Shown here: piece after piece, positions 45,222 to 56,549 of the stretch
How the letters are laid out: every line of letters starts with the position of its first letter
Position numbering within the stretch: the stretch's first letter is position 1
DNA from: Rhizomys pruinosus
Lineage: Eukaryota > Chordata > Mammalia > Rodentia > Spalacidae
Length of the DNA stretch: 64,000 nucleotides
Assembly (NCBI GenBank): GCA_009823505.1
Contig: VZQC01010985.1
Span: forward strand, 233,698 to 297,697
Direction: 5' to 3'
Program-made: the position numbers and the translations under genes
Notes under the pieces: generated by a model
What the model was told of the DNA's origin: nothing
Seen by the model: the letters and a program-made list of their open reading frames with translations, nothing else
The model's database searches: none

Positions 45222-45241
45222 ATGGGGGCCAGGGAGTGGAA
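45222..45241 (+). other. Polypurine tract before the 3' LTR
   Basis: Purine-rich GGGGGCCAGGGAGTGGAA directly in front of the TGTGGTGG start of the 3' LTR, in the place expected for plus-strand priming. Confidence 0.65.
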
Positions 45242-45596
45242 TGTGGTGGTTTGAATGAGTGTCCCCCATAGGCTGTAAGTATTAAGATATTTGTCTCCAG
45301 TTGGTGGCGCTGTTTTTGGAGGTCTTAGAAGGTGTGGCCTTGCTGGGGGAGGTATGTCACTGGGGGCAGGCTTAGTGAGTTTAACAAGCCCCGTGGTCTC
45401 CAGCCGCTCTCTGCTTCCCGTGCTCTTTGCAAGATGTGACTCTTGGCTTGCTGCTCCAGATCCAGCCGCCATGCCTCCCACCACAATGGACTCTAATTCC
45501 CTGGAACCATCAATTGTTAGCTCAAATAAACTCTTCCTTTTATAAGTTCCTTTGGTCGTGGTGTTTTATCACAGCAACAGAAAAGTGACTAATACA
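45242..45596 (+). mobile_element. 3' LTR of MaLR provirus
   Basis: 355 bp, TGTGGTGGTTTGAATGAGTG to GTGACTAATACA, AATAAA near 45526. The bases after it (CTGGT) do not match those before the 5' LTR (GTCTG), so no 5-bp TSD is present. Confidence 0.93.
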
Positions 45597-46310
45597 CTGG
45601 TGAAGTCTCTGCTCAGCTTCTACTCACTCTTTTGAGTAGATGGGACATTTCTTTTCTTACTTCTTTGTTTTTTGAGTAGTCTATATATTGTGGATGTTAA
45701 TGCTCTGTCAGATGTATCACTGGTGAAGGTTTCCTCCCACTCTGTGGATATTCTCTTCACTTCCCTGATTGTTTCTTTCTCTGTACAGAAGCTTTTGAGT
45801 TTGATGAGGTCCCATTTGTCAACTGTTGACCTTATTTCCTCTGCAGCTGCTGTTTGATTTAGAAAGTCTTTTCCTAGGGCTATATTTTGTAAGTTGCTGT
45901 TAATTTTTTTCTTGTATCACCTTCAGGGGTTTGGGTTTCACATTGAGATATTTTATCCACTTGGAGTTGATTTTTGTGGAAGGTGAGAGGTAGGGGTTTA
46001 ATTTTGTTCTACAAATGATGGTCCAGTTTTGCCAACACCATTTGTTGAAGATGCTACCTTTGGCTGGCTGAAATTGTATGAGCTTAAGTTTAGATCTTCA
46101 ATTTTGTTCCATTGGTCAATAGATCTGTTTTTGTGCCAGCACCAGGATGTCTTTATGACTATAGCCCTGTAATACAGCTTGAAGTCTGGTAAAGCAATCA
46201 CCCTGTATTGCACTTTTCACTCAGGATTTCTTTAGCTATTCAGGGTCTTTTGTTTTTCCATATGAATTTAAGGATTTTTTTTCCAAGTTTGTGAAGAAGC
46301 TCATGGGGAT

Positions 46311-46550
46311 ATTTTTTTTATTTTTATTAATTTATTTTTTATGTGTATGAATGTACTGTCTGCATGTAAGTTTGTGCACCTGTGTCGTGAAATGCCACAG
46401 AGGTCAGAAGAGGGTGTCAGATTACCCTGGAACTGGAGTTCTCCTGGAATTGGAGTTACAGATGGTTTTCAACTGCCATGTGGGTGCTGGGGATCGAACC
46501 TTGGTCCTCTGCAAGAGCAGTCAGTGGTCTTAACTTATCTCTCCAGCCCC
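46311..46550 (-). mobile_element. B2 SINE, duplicated-module form, with TSD, inside L1
   Basis: Perfect 12-bp TSD GCTCATGGGGAT at 46299-46310 and 46551-46562. It lies within the L1, so it inserted later. About ten bases near the promoter end are lost (GGTCTTAACTTATCTC). Confidence 0.95.
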
Positions 46551-46861
46551 GCTCATGGGGATTTTAATTGGGATTGCATTGACTTTGTATATTAATTTGA
46601 GTAGAATGGACATTTTTACTATGTTAATTTTTCCAGTCCATGAGCATGGGAGTTCTTTCCATCTTTTGATGTCATCTTCAATCTCCTTCTTCAGGGGTTT
46701 AAAATTTTTGTTGTAGTGGTCTTAAATATCTTTGATTAGGTTTGTTACCAGATAGTTTACTTTTTTTGAGGTTATTGTGATTGGGAAGGTCTCCTTATAG
46801 TCCTTCTCCAGCTGCTTATTGTTGGTATAAAGAAAGGCTACTAATTTACTAGGTTAATTTT

Positions 46862-47440
46862 TTATCCCACCACTTTGCTCAAACTTTTAATAATTTCTAG
46901 GAGTTTTCTGGTGGAGTTTGTAGCATCCCTTAGGTAAACTATCATATCATCTGCAAAAAGGGATAGTTTGACTTCCTCTTTTCCATTTAGTACTCCTTTA
47001 ATTTCCCTTTCTTGCTTTATTGCCCTAGCAAGCATTTCAAGTACTATACTGAAGAGGAGTGGCAATAGGGGGCAGCCTTCCCAGGTTCTCACCTTTAAGG
47101 GGAATGCTTCTAACTTTTCTCCATTTAGGATGATGTTGCCTGTGGGTTTCTTGTATATGACTTTGATTATGTTGAGGGATGTTCCCTCCAGTCCAAGTCC
47201 TTCTAGGACTTTAAGCAAGAAGGGATACTGGATTTTGTAGAAGGCTTTTTCTGTGTCAATTGAGATGATCATGCAGTTTTGGTCTTTCAGTCCATTTATG
47301 TGTTTTATCATATTTATTGATTTACATATGTTGAACCATCCCTGCAGTGTGAATGGAACTTGATCACGATGGATGATCTTTTTTATGTGGGTCTGTATGT
47401 GATTTGTGATTTGCAAGTATTTTGTTGAGAAGTTTTGCAT
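46862..47440 (-). pseudogene. L1 ORF2 reverse-transcriptase fragment (192 codons open)
   Basis: Antisense frame with the RT core: [14 protein letters not shown] (finger/palm), then FADDM near residue 163, the catalytic YXDD-type box of L1. The rest of ORF2 is missing or frameshifted, so it cannot support retrotransposition. Confidence 0.92.
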
Positions 47441-47532
47441 CTATGTTCATTAATGAGATGGGTCTATAGTTTTCTTTTTTGATTGTGTCTTTGCCTAGTA
47501 TTGGTATTAGAGTGATTTAGCATCACTTTCTT

Positions 47533-47807
47533 AAAAAAAAACACTATTAAAACCTGGGAAAAATCTTTGAAAATAAATATATTTTCTTTTTGTAGACTTA
47601 TAACTATTTTTATAAGCATTTTTTTTTCTTTAGGGGGAAGAAAACCATTAATTTTAAAATAGTTGTGCTTTCAGAGTATCTGAAATAATTTTGATAATGA
47701 AAAGAGCAACTACTCACTGTCTGACAAGACCTACTGTAAAGATAAAATAGGCAAAACAAAATGGAATTAGAAGAAAGGTAAACATAGCAATTAAAAAATA
47801 CTTTATT
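47533..47807. other. Unassigned AT-rich sequence
   Basis: Nothing recognised between the L1 target site and the next B1. Confidence 0.4.
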
Positions 47808-47966
47808 TGCCGGGCATGGTGGCGCATGCCTTTAATCCTAGCACTTGGGAGGCAGAGGCAGGCGGATCTTTGTGAGTTCAAGGCCAGCTTGGTCTACAGA
47901 GTGAGTTCCAGGACAGCTGGGGCTACAGGGAGACCGTGACTCGAAAAGAAAAAAAAAAAAAAAAAC
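47808..47966 (+). mobile_element. B1 SINE, young
   Basis: GCCGGGCATGGTGGCGCATG through CGTGACTCGAAAAG and a poly(A) of about 20. CTTTATT on both sides is a short candidate TSD. Confidence 0.95.
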
Positions 47967-48177
47967 TTTATTCATGTTATGTGTATGAGTGCATTGCCTG
48001 CATGTGTGTTATGCACTTGTGTCCTGCAGTGCCTGTGTAGGTCAGAAGAGAGCATCAGATCTCCTGGAACTGGAGTTATAGATGGTTGTTAGCTACCATG
48101 TGGGTGCTGAGAATCAAACCCAGGACCTCTGCAAGAGCAGGCAGTGCTCTTAACCTCTAAGCCATCTCTCCAGCCCA
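47967..48177 (-). mobile_element. B3/B2 SINE
   Basis: TTATGTGTATGAGTGCATTG, CTCCTGGAACTGGAGTTATA, ending CATCTCTCCAGCCC. Single-module form. Confidence 0.9.
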
Positions 48178-48611
48178 ACACAGAAATTGTAAATAAAGTA
48201 GAGCTTACAAATGTAGTGAGCTTGATTTTGAAATAGATCTGCATAATTGAGGAAAGATGTTTTTAATACACCAAGCTTGAGTGACTAGCCTTCCATACTC
48301 AGCAAAAATGAATGCAGTGACACTTTTGTAAAAGTTACCTGGAAAAACATTGTAGATTCAAGTGTGAACACAGAATTATGCACCACTTAGAATAAAACAT
48401 AGGAGAAAATTGAGGTAGCATGATTAGTGATACATTATTAGATACAATATCAAAATTATAATCCATGAAAGAAACTTGGCACGTTGTAGTTCATTAAAAA
48501 TAAAAAAAAAAAAAAAACTATGGAGATCTGAAAAATCTAAATAATATCAGTAAATGGAAAATACAATTTAAAAATAATTATCATCCTATGTCCTTAAGAA
48601 ATTGCAAGTTG

Positions 48612-48882
48612 GGGGCAAGTTGGGGCGCTCTTAACCGCTAGGCCATCCCTAGCGGTTAAGAGCGCCAACTGCTCTTGCAGAGGACCCGGGTTCAATCCCC
48701 AGCACCCACATGGTGGCTGAGAACCTTCTGAAACTCCAATTCCAGGAGAACTCCAGTTCCAGGGGAATCCGACGCCCTCTTCTGACCTCTGAGGCATTGC
48801 ATGACACGGGTGCCCAAACCTACATGCAGACAGTATACTCATACACATACGAAAATAAATAAATAAAATTTATATATAAAAA
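48612..48882 (+). mobile_element. B2 SINE with a 19-bp inverted copy of its own 5' end, with TSD
   Basis: Perfect 16-bp TSD AAGAAATTGCAAGTTG at 48596-48611 and 48883-48898. The B2 begins at CCTAGCGGTTAAGAGCGCC (48648-48666), missing its first ~15 bp. It is preceded by the exact inverse at 48624-48642 with a 5-bp loop, so the insertion has a fold-back 5' end. Duplicated-module form. Confidence 0.95.
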
Positions 48883-49001
48883 AAGAAATTGCAAGTTGAA
48901 ACCCCCACTGTGGTGTCACCAATCACTTATTTCAATGACTTACATCTAAGACACTGGCAAATGCTGGCTTGGAAGTAGAAAAATCAATTCTTTCCTTAAA
49001 A

Positions 49002-49198
49002 AGACTTCTTTATTTTATTTTGGGGTGTGTTAGTGTTTGCCTGCATGTATGTGTCCGTTGCCCTCAAAAAAGGGTGTCAGATCCCCTGGATCTGGAGTTA
49101 TAGATAGTTGTTAGCAACCACATGAGTGCTGGGAACCAAACCTGGGTCATCTGCAAGAGCAGCCAGTGCTCTTAATTACTGGGCCATCTCTCCAGCCC
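49002..49198 (-). mobile_element. B3 SINE
   Basis: TGCCTGCATGTATGTGTCCG, AGATCCCCTGGATCTGGAGT, ending CATCTCTCCAGCCC. Confidence 0.88.
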
Positions 49199-49339
49199 CA
49201 GAAAAACATCTTGTACTTATTGATGGTAACTTTGCAAAATGTTGTTGCCTCTTGACAGTTTGGTAGTTCTGATGGTGTGAAGCATAACTTATCACCTGAT
49301 ACAGCAGACTTGCTCTGAAGTATTTACTCAATTTAAAAT

Positions 49340-49425
49340 CTACCTCTGGTGGAGGAAGCAGAAGCAGGAGAATCACAAGTAAAATCTAGTATATAGAGTG
49401 AGACCTGGTCATAAAAGCAAAGAAA
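49340..49425 (+). mobile_element. B1-like fragment, old
   Basis: CCTCTGGTGGAGGAAGCAGA, then ATAGAGTGAGACCTGG; the order fits a decayed B1 lacking its head. Confidence 0.45.
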
Positions 49426-50096
49426 AGCAAAGGAAAAATAAAATTTACCTCCACATAAAGTTCATCACCATTGGGTTGTGTATAGCAACGTTGTTCATAA
49501 TTACTAAAAGTGAATGTGACTTTGAATAGATGAATTGTAAATGAATTGTAATAGGTCTACACAAAGGAATATTACCCGCAGATGAAAATGAGCCAGGTTC
49601 TAATTCATGCAGAAATAGATGAATCTCAAATGTATTTTGCCAGAGTGAATTAAGATATGCTGAAACAGGATATGCTATGTGACTGCTTCATATGATATCA
49701 GGAGAACCAAAGCCTACAGGGCAGAATCCTAGCTAAGGCCTTTAGAGGTTTGGGTGGGAGGAAGAGAGTGAAGGGAAATCACAGAGCCTGACAGGTGAAG
49801 GTCCAGCCTTTGTGACGGCCATGTGGTGGGTCCATGATTCTGAGGGTTAGTCTGTAAGCTCTAAATCACAAAAACTGACCATGGAAACTTTGCATTCAAC
49901 CAAAATATAAATCAAGCAGGATAATTGGGATCCCAGAATGGAATACACACTGTGACAAAAGACCTTTCCAGTGTTATAAATCCCTCAAATAATCTCATTG
50001 AAACCAATATACAAAAACACTAACTGACCCAGGAAACCGGAAGATGATGCTTTGACTAGAATTTGTAAAGCTAATGAATAATGGGAGATATATATA

Positions 50097-50103
<7 letters not shown>

Positions 50104-50141
<38 letters not shown>
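50104..50141. repeat. (AT)n microsatellite
   Basis: About 17 AT units. Confidence 0.93.
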
Positions 50142-50489
50142 TACGTATATGCATACATATATAGGTGTATAGTATTTATGTATGTATTTCTATATTTACA
50201 TATAGGAATATATCCATATACATAGTGTTCTAGATGGTAACTTTTTTCTCATGGGGTTATATGTTAATTTTGAGAATGCTTTACATGTGCTAGAGTTGAA
50301 GAAATATTTTAATGTGTAATGAATGTTGGGAAGAAGTAATTTTTTTGAAGGATAAAATTTTAGATTAATAAGATTGCAAACCGAAAATGGGGACTGTGAT
50401 ATCAGGATAAAGTCAGAGACATCATCATGAAATATGTATATTTATATGAATAGTTAAATTAATGCAGACGCATATATATATATATATCT

Positions 50490-50945
50490 AAATTTAGCTA
50501 AACTTCTTTCTATAGAGGTAGAAACAATGTCAGATCGTCCCTCATTTGTCCTTAAAACAAACAGAGGCTTGATTTCACTAAACCGCTGTCTGGGAAAACT
50601 GTGAGTAAGGGCTTACTTACAGAGCAAAGGGTGAGAGCTTACTTACAGGAATGTGGGTGTGCCCCTGTAAGTTTGCACCAGAAAGACTCCATCCAGATGT
50701 AGAATGTGACTTTCCCACAAAAGGGCCAGAATGCTTCACCAAGGCTTCCTCAGTTTATTATCCTTAGCACCTTCCCCTCCCTCAAGCAACTAGGGCCTAC
50801 TTGCTAGTTTGGGAGGTGTGGTGACTCTCCCAGCTCCATCCTTGCTGCAGAGCATAACAGCTTTCTGGGATAATCCTAGAAGAGTGGGTGCAGCCAACCT
50901 TGGGAAAGAAGGCACGTGTCCATGGTCATGGTCTCCTTGTCACAG
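50490..50945. other. Probable repeat, not identified
   Basis: GAGCTTACTTACAGGAATGT and TGGTCATGGTCTCCTTGTCA resemble phrases of rodent dispersed repeats. GGGCTTACTTACAGAG and GAGCTTACTTACAGGA are a short internal duplication (50609 and 50636). Confidence 0.35.
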
Positions 50946-50949
50946 CAAC

Positions 50950-51228
50950 AATACCTATATCTATAATAATTGTTATAATATATATAACCATATAATGTTA
51001 TATATATATATATATAATATATATATTTATTATATTATATATATTACATAATATAACATATAATAAAATAAAAAAAAAAAAAAAAATATATATATATTAA
51101 TATTAATATACAATATATCTATAATTGTTATATATTTATTATGCTATACCTATTATAGTTATCTATATGTATACATTATTAGGTATATATAATATGCTAC
51201 TTTATATATATATATATATATATATGCA
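50950..51228. repeat. AT-rich microsatellite cluster
   Basis: Several AT and TATAT runs broken by an A16 run at 51069-51086 and ATTAATATTAATAT units. Confidence 0.9.
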
Positions 51229-51439
51229 TACACTAGCTATTCTTCCATAGAGGTCTTCTAGAAGCAATGATGCTGAGCATAAGTGGGTACATCTAGGCCC
51301 CCAACATTCATCTCCTCAGGAGAAAAATATCCATCACAGAATGGAGCTCTTCTATAGAACACCTGTCAGTGTTCCTACAACTAAAACACAGAAAGACTGA
51401 GGATTTTTTTTTTCCAGATCACAAGAAACTGGTGGTGGG

Positions 51440-51680
51440 ACTTGACTGAATGTGACTTCCTTCCCTGGATTGGAGCCTGGAACAGAAGATGGGCTTCATG
51501 AAAATAAAATTATCTGAATGAAGTCAGAGATCTTGTTAATAGTAATAGTCTAATGTCAGTTCCTTAGTTTTGACAAATGTTCCACGGTAACATAAAATGT
51601 TGATAATAATGAGGGAATTGGAGTGGAATATGAGAGATGTCAGCAATAACTTCACAGCTTTTTCTACATCTAATAGGATT
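51440..51680 (+). mobile_element. Ancient L1 3' UTR fragment
   Basis: GGAGCCTGGAACAGAAGATG, TTGTTAATAGTAATAGTCTA and CCTTAGTTTTGACAAATGTT follow the remembered order of a widespread old mammalian L1 3' end. Confidence 0.55.
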
Positions 51681-52626
51681 CAGATTAAGACTTTTTGAGA
51701 AAGATTCTAGTATTTCTAAATTTAAAATCAACCGTCTCTTAAAGGAGGATATATATTCAGTATGCAATAATCAAAGGAATATGGTTGAGGAAAAATGACT
51801 GTGTATTTCAGTTAATGAGCAGTGTAAGTCATGGGAAACAGAAACATTTCTGACCTTCATACCCAAGGAAATCTTAAAGGATCCCAGATCTCATTATCTT
51901 CATGTGAACCGAGTTATCAAGCAGAATTTCTCTTATTTAGAGCAGATGGTGTTTCGTATTTCTTCCTTGAAACTCTTAATTTTGCAAGCTAGGCTATTCT
52001 TGAATTTAATTGGGAGAAAAGACTTAGAGTGTGTGCTAACCAAGCCCATTAAATATTGGTGATTCCCCCATTTGCACTGCACGGAATATGAGAGCTATTT
52101 TTACCATGGTAGGTGACTTATTCTGAAGATATTAGAACGCAACATAAGCACAATCCTAAGAAGCTGAAGAATATAGTGCTATATAAGGATTCATGCATCG
52201 AGTGTAAAATTCACAGCATGCACAGCCTCCACCGGTACAGTAACAGAATAACAACCTACTGATATTAGGAAGAGTCATTATGCCCAGGAATACTACAGTA
52301 TCCAAAGTAGGATTTCCCCTCAAGGAAAATGACAATTACCTTCTTCATGCATTTAGAATGTAATCTGTAACAAGCAGTGCAGGTGAAGAAGATGACAGGC
52401 AATTTCGATCTATCAACACTATGTGGGAGTTTCTGTGAGGAAAATTAATTGTGTGCATTCATTAAACTATATCAAAGTAATAGCTGGAAAATAAGAGTTT
52501 GTGTTTCAAAGTTTTTCCTTTCTCTTACCAATATCCCAATACTTGGCATGAAATCCATTTCCTTAACAGAGGCTGAGTCCCGAGAGGGGAAGAGCTGTGC
52601 AGAATCAAAAGCTTTGGAGGTAAAAA
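51681..52626. other. Repeat-poor unassigned sequence
   Basis: About 950 bp without transposon signature or exon. Confidence 0.4.
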
Positions 52627-52640
52627 TATAAATAAATTTG

Positions 52641-52876
52641 GCGCTGGAGAGATGGCCTAGCGGTTAAGAGTGCCGACTGCTCTTACAGAGGACCCGGGTT
52701 AGATCCCCAGCACCCACATGGCGGCCAAGAACCGTCTGAAACTCCAGTTCCAGGGGAATCCGAGACCCTCTTCTGACCTCCGCGGCATTGCACGACATGG
52801 GTGCACAAACTTGCATGCAGACAGTACATTCATACACATACAGAAATAAATAAAATTTTAAAAAATTTAAAAAATA
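52641..52876 (+). mobile_element. B2 SINE, young single-module form, with TSD
   Basis: Starts GCGCTGGAGAGATGGCCTAG. Perfect TSD TATAAATAAATTTG at 52627-52640 and 52877-52890. Shares every other young-subfamily feature but has only one TTCCAGGGGAA module. Confidence 0.95.
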
Positions 52877-52890
52877 TATAAATAAATTTG

Positions 52891-54040
52891 AAAATAAAAT
52901 CAAGGCCTTGTGGTAATTCACTCAATTTCAGAACTTCCTTGGTCTTGGACAGTTTATATTTTGTTTTATCCTTTGCACCATTTAAAGTAAGGAAAACAAA
53001 AAAATATGTTGAGGGCAATTTTCCCCTTTCCTAAATACTTAAGCTGCTTTTTAGTTAAGAGAAGACTGTCTGTGAATACACTGCTGGGGGTGAGTTTGGG
53101 CGCAGAGAAAACAGCATTCTCCTGCCCTCTTGTATCTAATCCATTCTTTGGTGAAAGGGTGAATTTGACATTCTTCCAACTTCCACTAAAACTGTCAGAA
53201 AATCCTTAAAAATTGCATTTAAAAAATCAATAGTGCCCCTTCACATCTTTTAAATTGGTCAACTTTGATTGCCTAGTTCCTTGAAACACTTTGAATTCAC
53301 TTGAGTATAGAGATGGTCTAAACCAGTCATTATGAAAGTCATTAAAGACAGACACCAAGTTTAGAGAATTAGGTATTGTAAGGCTCTATTAAAATGTGTC
53401 CTTAGGTGCTGCTTACAAGGAGATAGGGCGAGTCCCTACCCTGAATGTGCTGAAACGGGACAGATTAATTAAAGTGGTGTATGTGAGTTTGGGTTTCCAA
53501 ATATAACCTTTTATATTCATAAGCATGGCTTTCAAACAAATTGAGAAAACCAGAGGTGATTTTAGCCAAAGAAGCTATATAAACATTGGCCTCTTCAGGG
53601 CTGGGAACTTTGGAAACCCTGCTGATCTTGCATGATGTAAAACTTAAGGGTCCAGGTGAGAATTGCCACTTACTGTCATTTCCTCTCTTATTTGGCAGGT
53701 GATAGATATCCTTCTCCAAGTACCAGGACTCAATAGGGCTTTGTTTGTTTGTTTTCACAGAGATGATATATGTGCCATTTACATTACAAGTTAAACTTAT
53801 TACAAGTTAAATTCTAATTAATTTCCTCTTGGGGTGCTAAGGAGGGTGATATTTTCAACATTCACTGCTGTGAAAAAATGACTTCTTTTATCACATACAG
53901 AGGGTTGTATATTCAAATAGAAATGAGCAGCAGGCACAGGAAGATTCTTCAGGAAACTTTTGAAAAGTTCTAAGCAACTAGATACTCATATTTGTGTGTG
54001 ATGAAAATTAATAATAAATGGAGACATAAATAATACATGA
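52891..54040. other. Unassigned sequence
   Basis: No repeat or exon recognised across 1.15 kb. Confidence 0.4.
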
Positions 54041-54042
54041 CA

Positions 54043-54125
54043 TATATATAGATATAGATATAGATATAGATGATATAGATATAGATATAGATATAGATAT
54101 AGATATAGATATAGATATAGATATG
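54043..54125. repeat. (GATATA)n microsatellite
   Basis: About thirteen 6-bp units with one interrupted unit near 54070. Confidence 0.95.
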
Positions 54126-56128
54126 CAATCTAAAAGCACATCTTTGTCAAACTATTCTAGTGGCCCTTAAAATATCATTATCCGGTTGGAGAGAATTATT
54201 GTCTACTGTGCTGCGTACCCTACCACTGTCATGTTAAAGGAAATCCAAAGGCCATGTATTTGAAGACCATGTTTAGTTTGTGGACTCTGCTATATGCTGT
54301 ACAGTGGTCTTGGCAGAATCCCATAGCCTAGAATTTTAACATTGCAGTGTAGCTCTGGTGAAATGGCTTTAGAATATGCCCTTCATATAGTGGAAGAGGG
54401 GTGTAGACTGCACATAATACTCCTGAAGGATTTCACACATACAAAACTGAGGCATTTTCAGGAGCATCAAAGCCAAGGCTGCTGAGCCTGGGCTGGATCC
54501 CTTCACTAAGTGACACCCCCCCCAGAAGATTTCGGGGAAGTTCTCTCATACCCTGAGAGGACTTCCCTAAAGTTGGGTGAGGCAGAGACCGTCTTCTAAG
54601 GAGTCCTGCCCTCCAAGGAGGAAGAGGAAGTCACAGGTGCTGCCCACCACATCACCCTGTTTCTTCCATGGAGGAGGCCGCAGGAACCTACCATGCAACA
54701 AGAGTGACAGATCCTTGTAAGGGCGACAGTGCTGCTAGACCCTGGCCACATCATGGTATGTCGTGGAGGGGAGATATCAATGCTGAAAGAATTTATCCTT
54801 GTGGACCATCAGAAACACACATATGGTGGTCAGCTTGAGCAAGTGGAGAGCTTCTTTCTGGCAGAACCATCTGTCAGTGCTTTTCAGGGGTTACCGATGC
54901 TCTGAAGATGCTACAGCTCTGAAGGCCTGAGGTTTTGCATTCCTGATTCTACCAATGTTGCCATTAATAATAAATGTAGGAATAACTAATGCATTCATTC
55001 ATATTGAATGAGTATGGTCACCCAGGTCCATGGAGTGCACAGTCTGAGTGCCAGGGTCAATTTCATTGTCCACAAGCTTTGGTCAGGTCGTGAAATCACC
55101 ATGGGATGCCTCTGTGGGCAGTGCTGAGTGCACAAGGAGCCCTCCCACTCCTTCCCCTTCAGCAACTCTCTGACTTTTAGCAGCCACTGTGCACTTCCAT
55201 AAGACGACGCTGTCTGTAAAGTAACCACAGGCACCACAGTAAAGACAATACTCCAGGATTAGGTGGACAAATCCTACTGCAAGCCTTCTTTCTCTCCTCA
55301 TTCTCTGGGGACTAGCTAGCCATCCTCTCAGGAAGGAAATTCTTTGGTTCATGATTATTATTAACAAACATAAGTGTCACAATGAAGTAGAGGCATCTCC
55401 CCATTTTTGAGCTGCATTTTGCAAAGTCCCTGTTAAAAACAACCCCTGGTGCCCCAACATCTCATTAGACAATAAATTTGGGGGGGGGATATGTTTTACT
55501 TGACTGATTAAAAGAAGGCTTTACAAAATACCTTGGTTCACCCATGTGGAAAAGACAGCAAATTGGCTCCAGTTCAGAATGTTTGTAGAGGCAGTGGACT
55601 TAGGTGTCCAGGAATTTTTCTGAGATACACATTTAAATGACTTAAATTCGGTTGGCCATTCATTATTGTTTGTGTGCATGGTGTCTTGGACTTGTGAGAA
55701 ACAGCCAAACTTGAATTATAGCCAGGTTGCAAGAAACAGCAGTGAACTAAAGAAGTGGCCTCCTGGTGCACTGTCTCTGATGATAAATATTCCCACAAAA
55801 CTTTTTTTTTTAATTGTGGGCTTGGTTCAGTGGCGAACATTGCTTGTTTTTCCACTCATTTGTTTTAATAAGGAAACTAATTAACAGCAACTTTTATAAT
55901 TGTTGAAAAGTAAAAACTATAAAATAAAATATAGATCAAGAATAGAAATCGTCTATTAGTTATGATATTCTATTCAGCATATTATAAAATACACTATTCA
56001 GCAAAACTATTACATGCTATTCTGCAAGAAAAATAAATGAGCTATAAATAGGTGTATGATACAGGTGAATCCCTGCAATAAAATAAGGAACATGAGTGTG
56101 GTCTTTGTTGTCTGATTGTTTCAAACTT
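54126..56128. other. Unassigned 2-kb block, GC-richer at 54480-55440
   Basis: No transposon recognised. The GC-richer part has overlapping antisense ORFs (54995-55367) with no recognisable domain. It may be a decayed gene copy or single-copy DNA. A C9 run is at 54518-54525 and a G9 run near 55480. Confidence 0.35.
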
Positions 56129-56143
56129 AAAAATGGGAAAATT

Positions 56144-56355
56144 GGGCCTGGAGAGATGGCTCAGTGGTTAAGAGTGCTGACTGCTCTTGCAGAGGACCCA
56201 GGTTTGATTCCCAGCACCCACGTGGCAGCTAAGAATCATCTTTAACTCCAGTTCCAGGGGAATCCAACACCCTCTTCTGACCTCCGTGGCATTGCATGAC
56301 ACAGGGTGTACCAACCTACATGCAGACAGTACACTCATACACATAAAAAAAATTA
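56144..56355 (+). mobile_element. B2 SINE with TSD, next to an L1 tail sharing the same target
   Basis: Single-module B2 between AAAAATGGGAAAATT at 56129-56143 and 56356-56370. The same 15 bp occurs a third time at 56535-56549, beyond the adjacent L1 tail. Confidence 0.95.
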
Positions 56356-56370
56356 AAAAATGGGAAAATT

Positions 56371-56534
56371 CTTCTGCTCAAAACAGTCAACTTCCAAATG
56401 GAGAATTTTGAAAAGACTGAGAGAGAGAGATGAAAAGCATGTTTGGCAGAATGCATGAGCTCTGGTGGGGTGGGGGTATAGGGTGGGGCACATGGGTCTA
56501 GATTAAAAAAATATATGTATAATAAAAAAAGAAA
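56371..56534 (+). mobile_element. Very short L1 3' end insertion with TSD
   Basis: GAAAAGACTGAGAGAGAGAG, GGCAGAATGCATGAGCTCTG, a G-rich run and an A-rich tail, bounded by AAAAATGGGAAAATT copies. About 164 bp, severely 5'-truncated. Confidence 0.88.
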
Positions 56535-56549
56535 AAAAATGGGAAAATT

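Larger units (their letters stand above)
42879..47520 (-). mobile_element. 5'-truncated L1 with TSD, carrying a MaLR provirus and a B2
   Basis: Bounded by perfect 12-bp TSD CATCACTTTCTT at 42867-42878 and 47521-47532. The L1 parts are 42879-43483 (3' UTR), 45597-46310, and 46551-47520 (ORF2 reverse-transcriptase part). About 2.3 kb is L1 and the rest is inserted DNA. Compared with the L1 at 31.9 kb, roughly 520 bp of L1 (the equivalent of 32298-32816) is missing across the provirus. Confidence 0.93.
48190..49990 (+). mobile_element. Old mammalian L1, plus strand, heavily interrupted
   Basis: AGAATAAAACATAGGAGAAA and TCATTAAAAATAAAAAAAAA left of the B2; CCCCCACTGTGGTGTCACCA and GACACTGGCAAATGCTGG right of it; TTGACAGTTTGGTAGTTCTG after the B3; GAATTGTAATAGGTCTACAC later. 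The order matches the end of ORF2 and 3' UTR of ancient L1. Three SINEs interrupt it. Confidence 0.65.

Noticed and set aside
54043..54125. Regular 6-bp units that could suggest an array of functional repeats
   Set aside because: Simple (GATATA)n microsatellite with no spacers; no CRISPR-like structure exists in the window and the DNA is mammalian.
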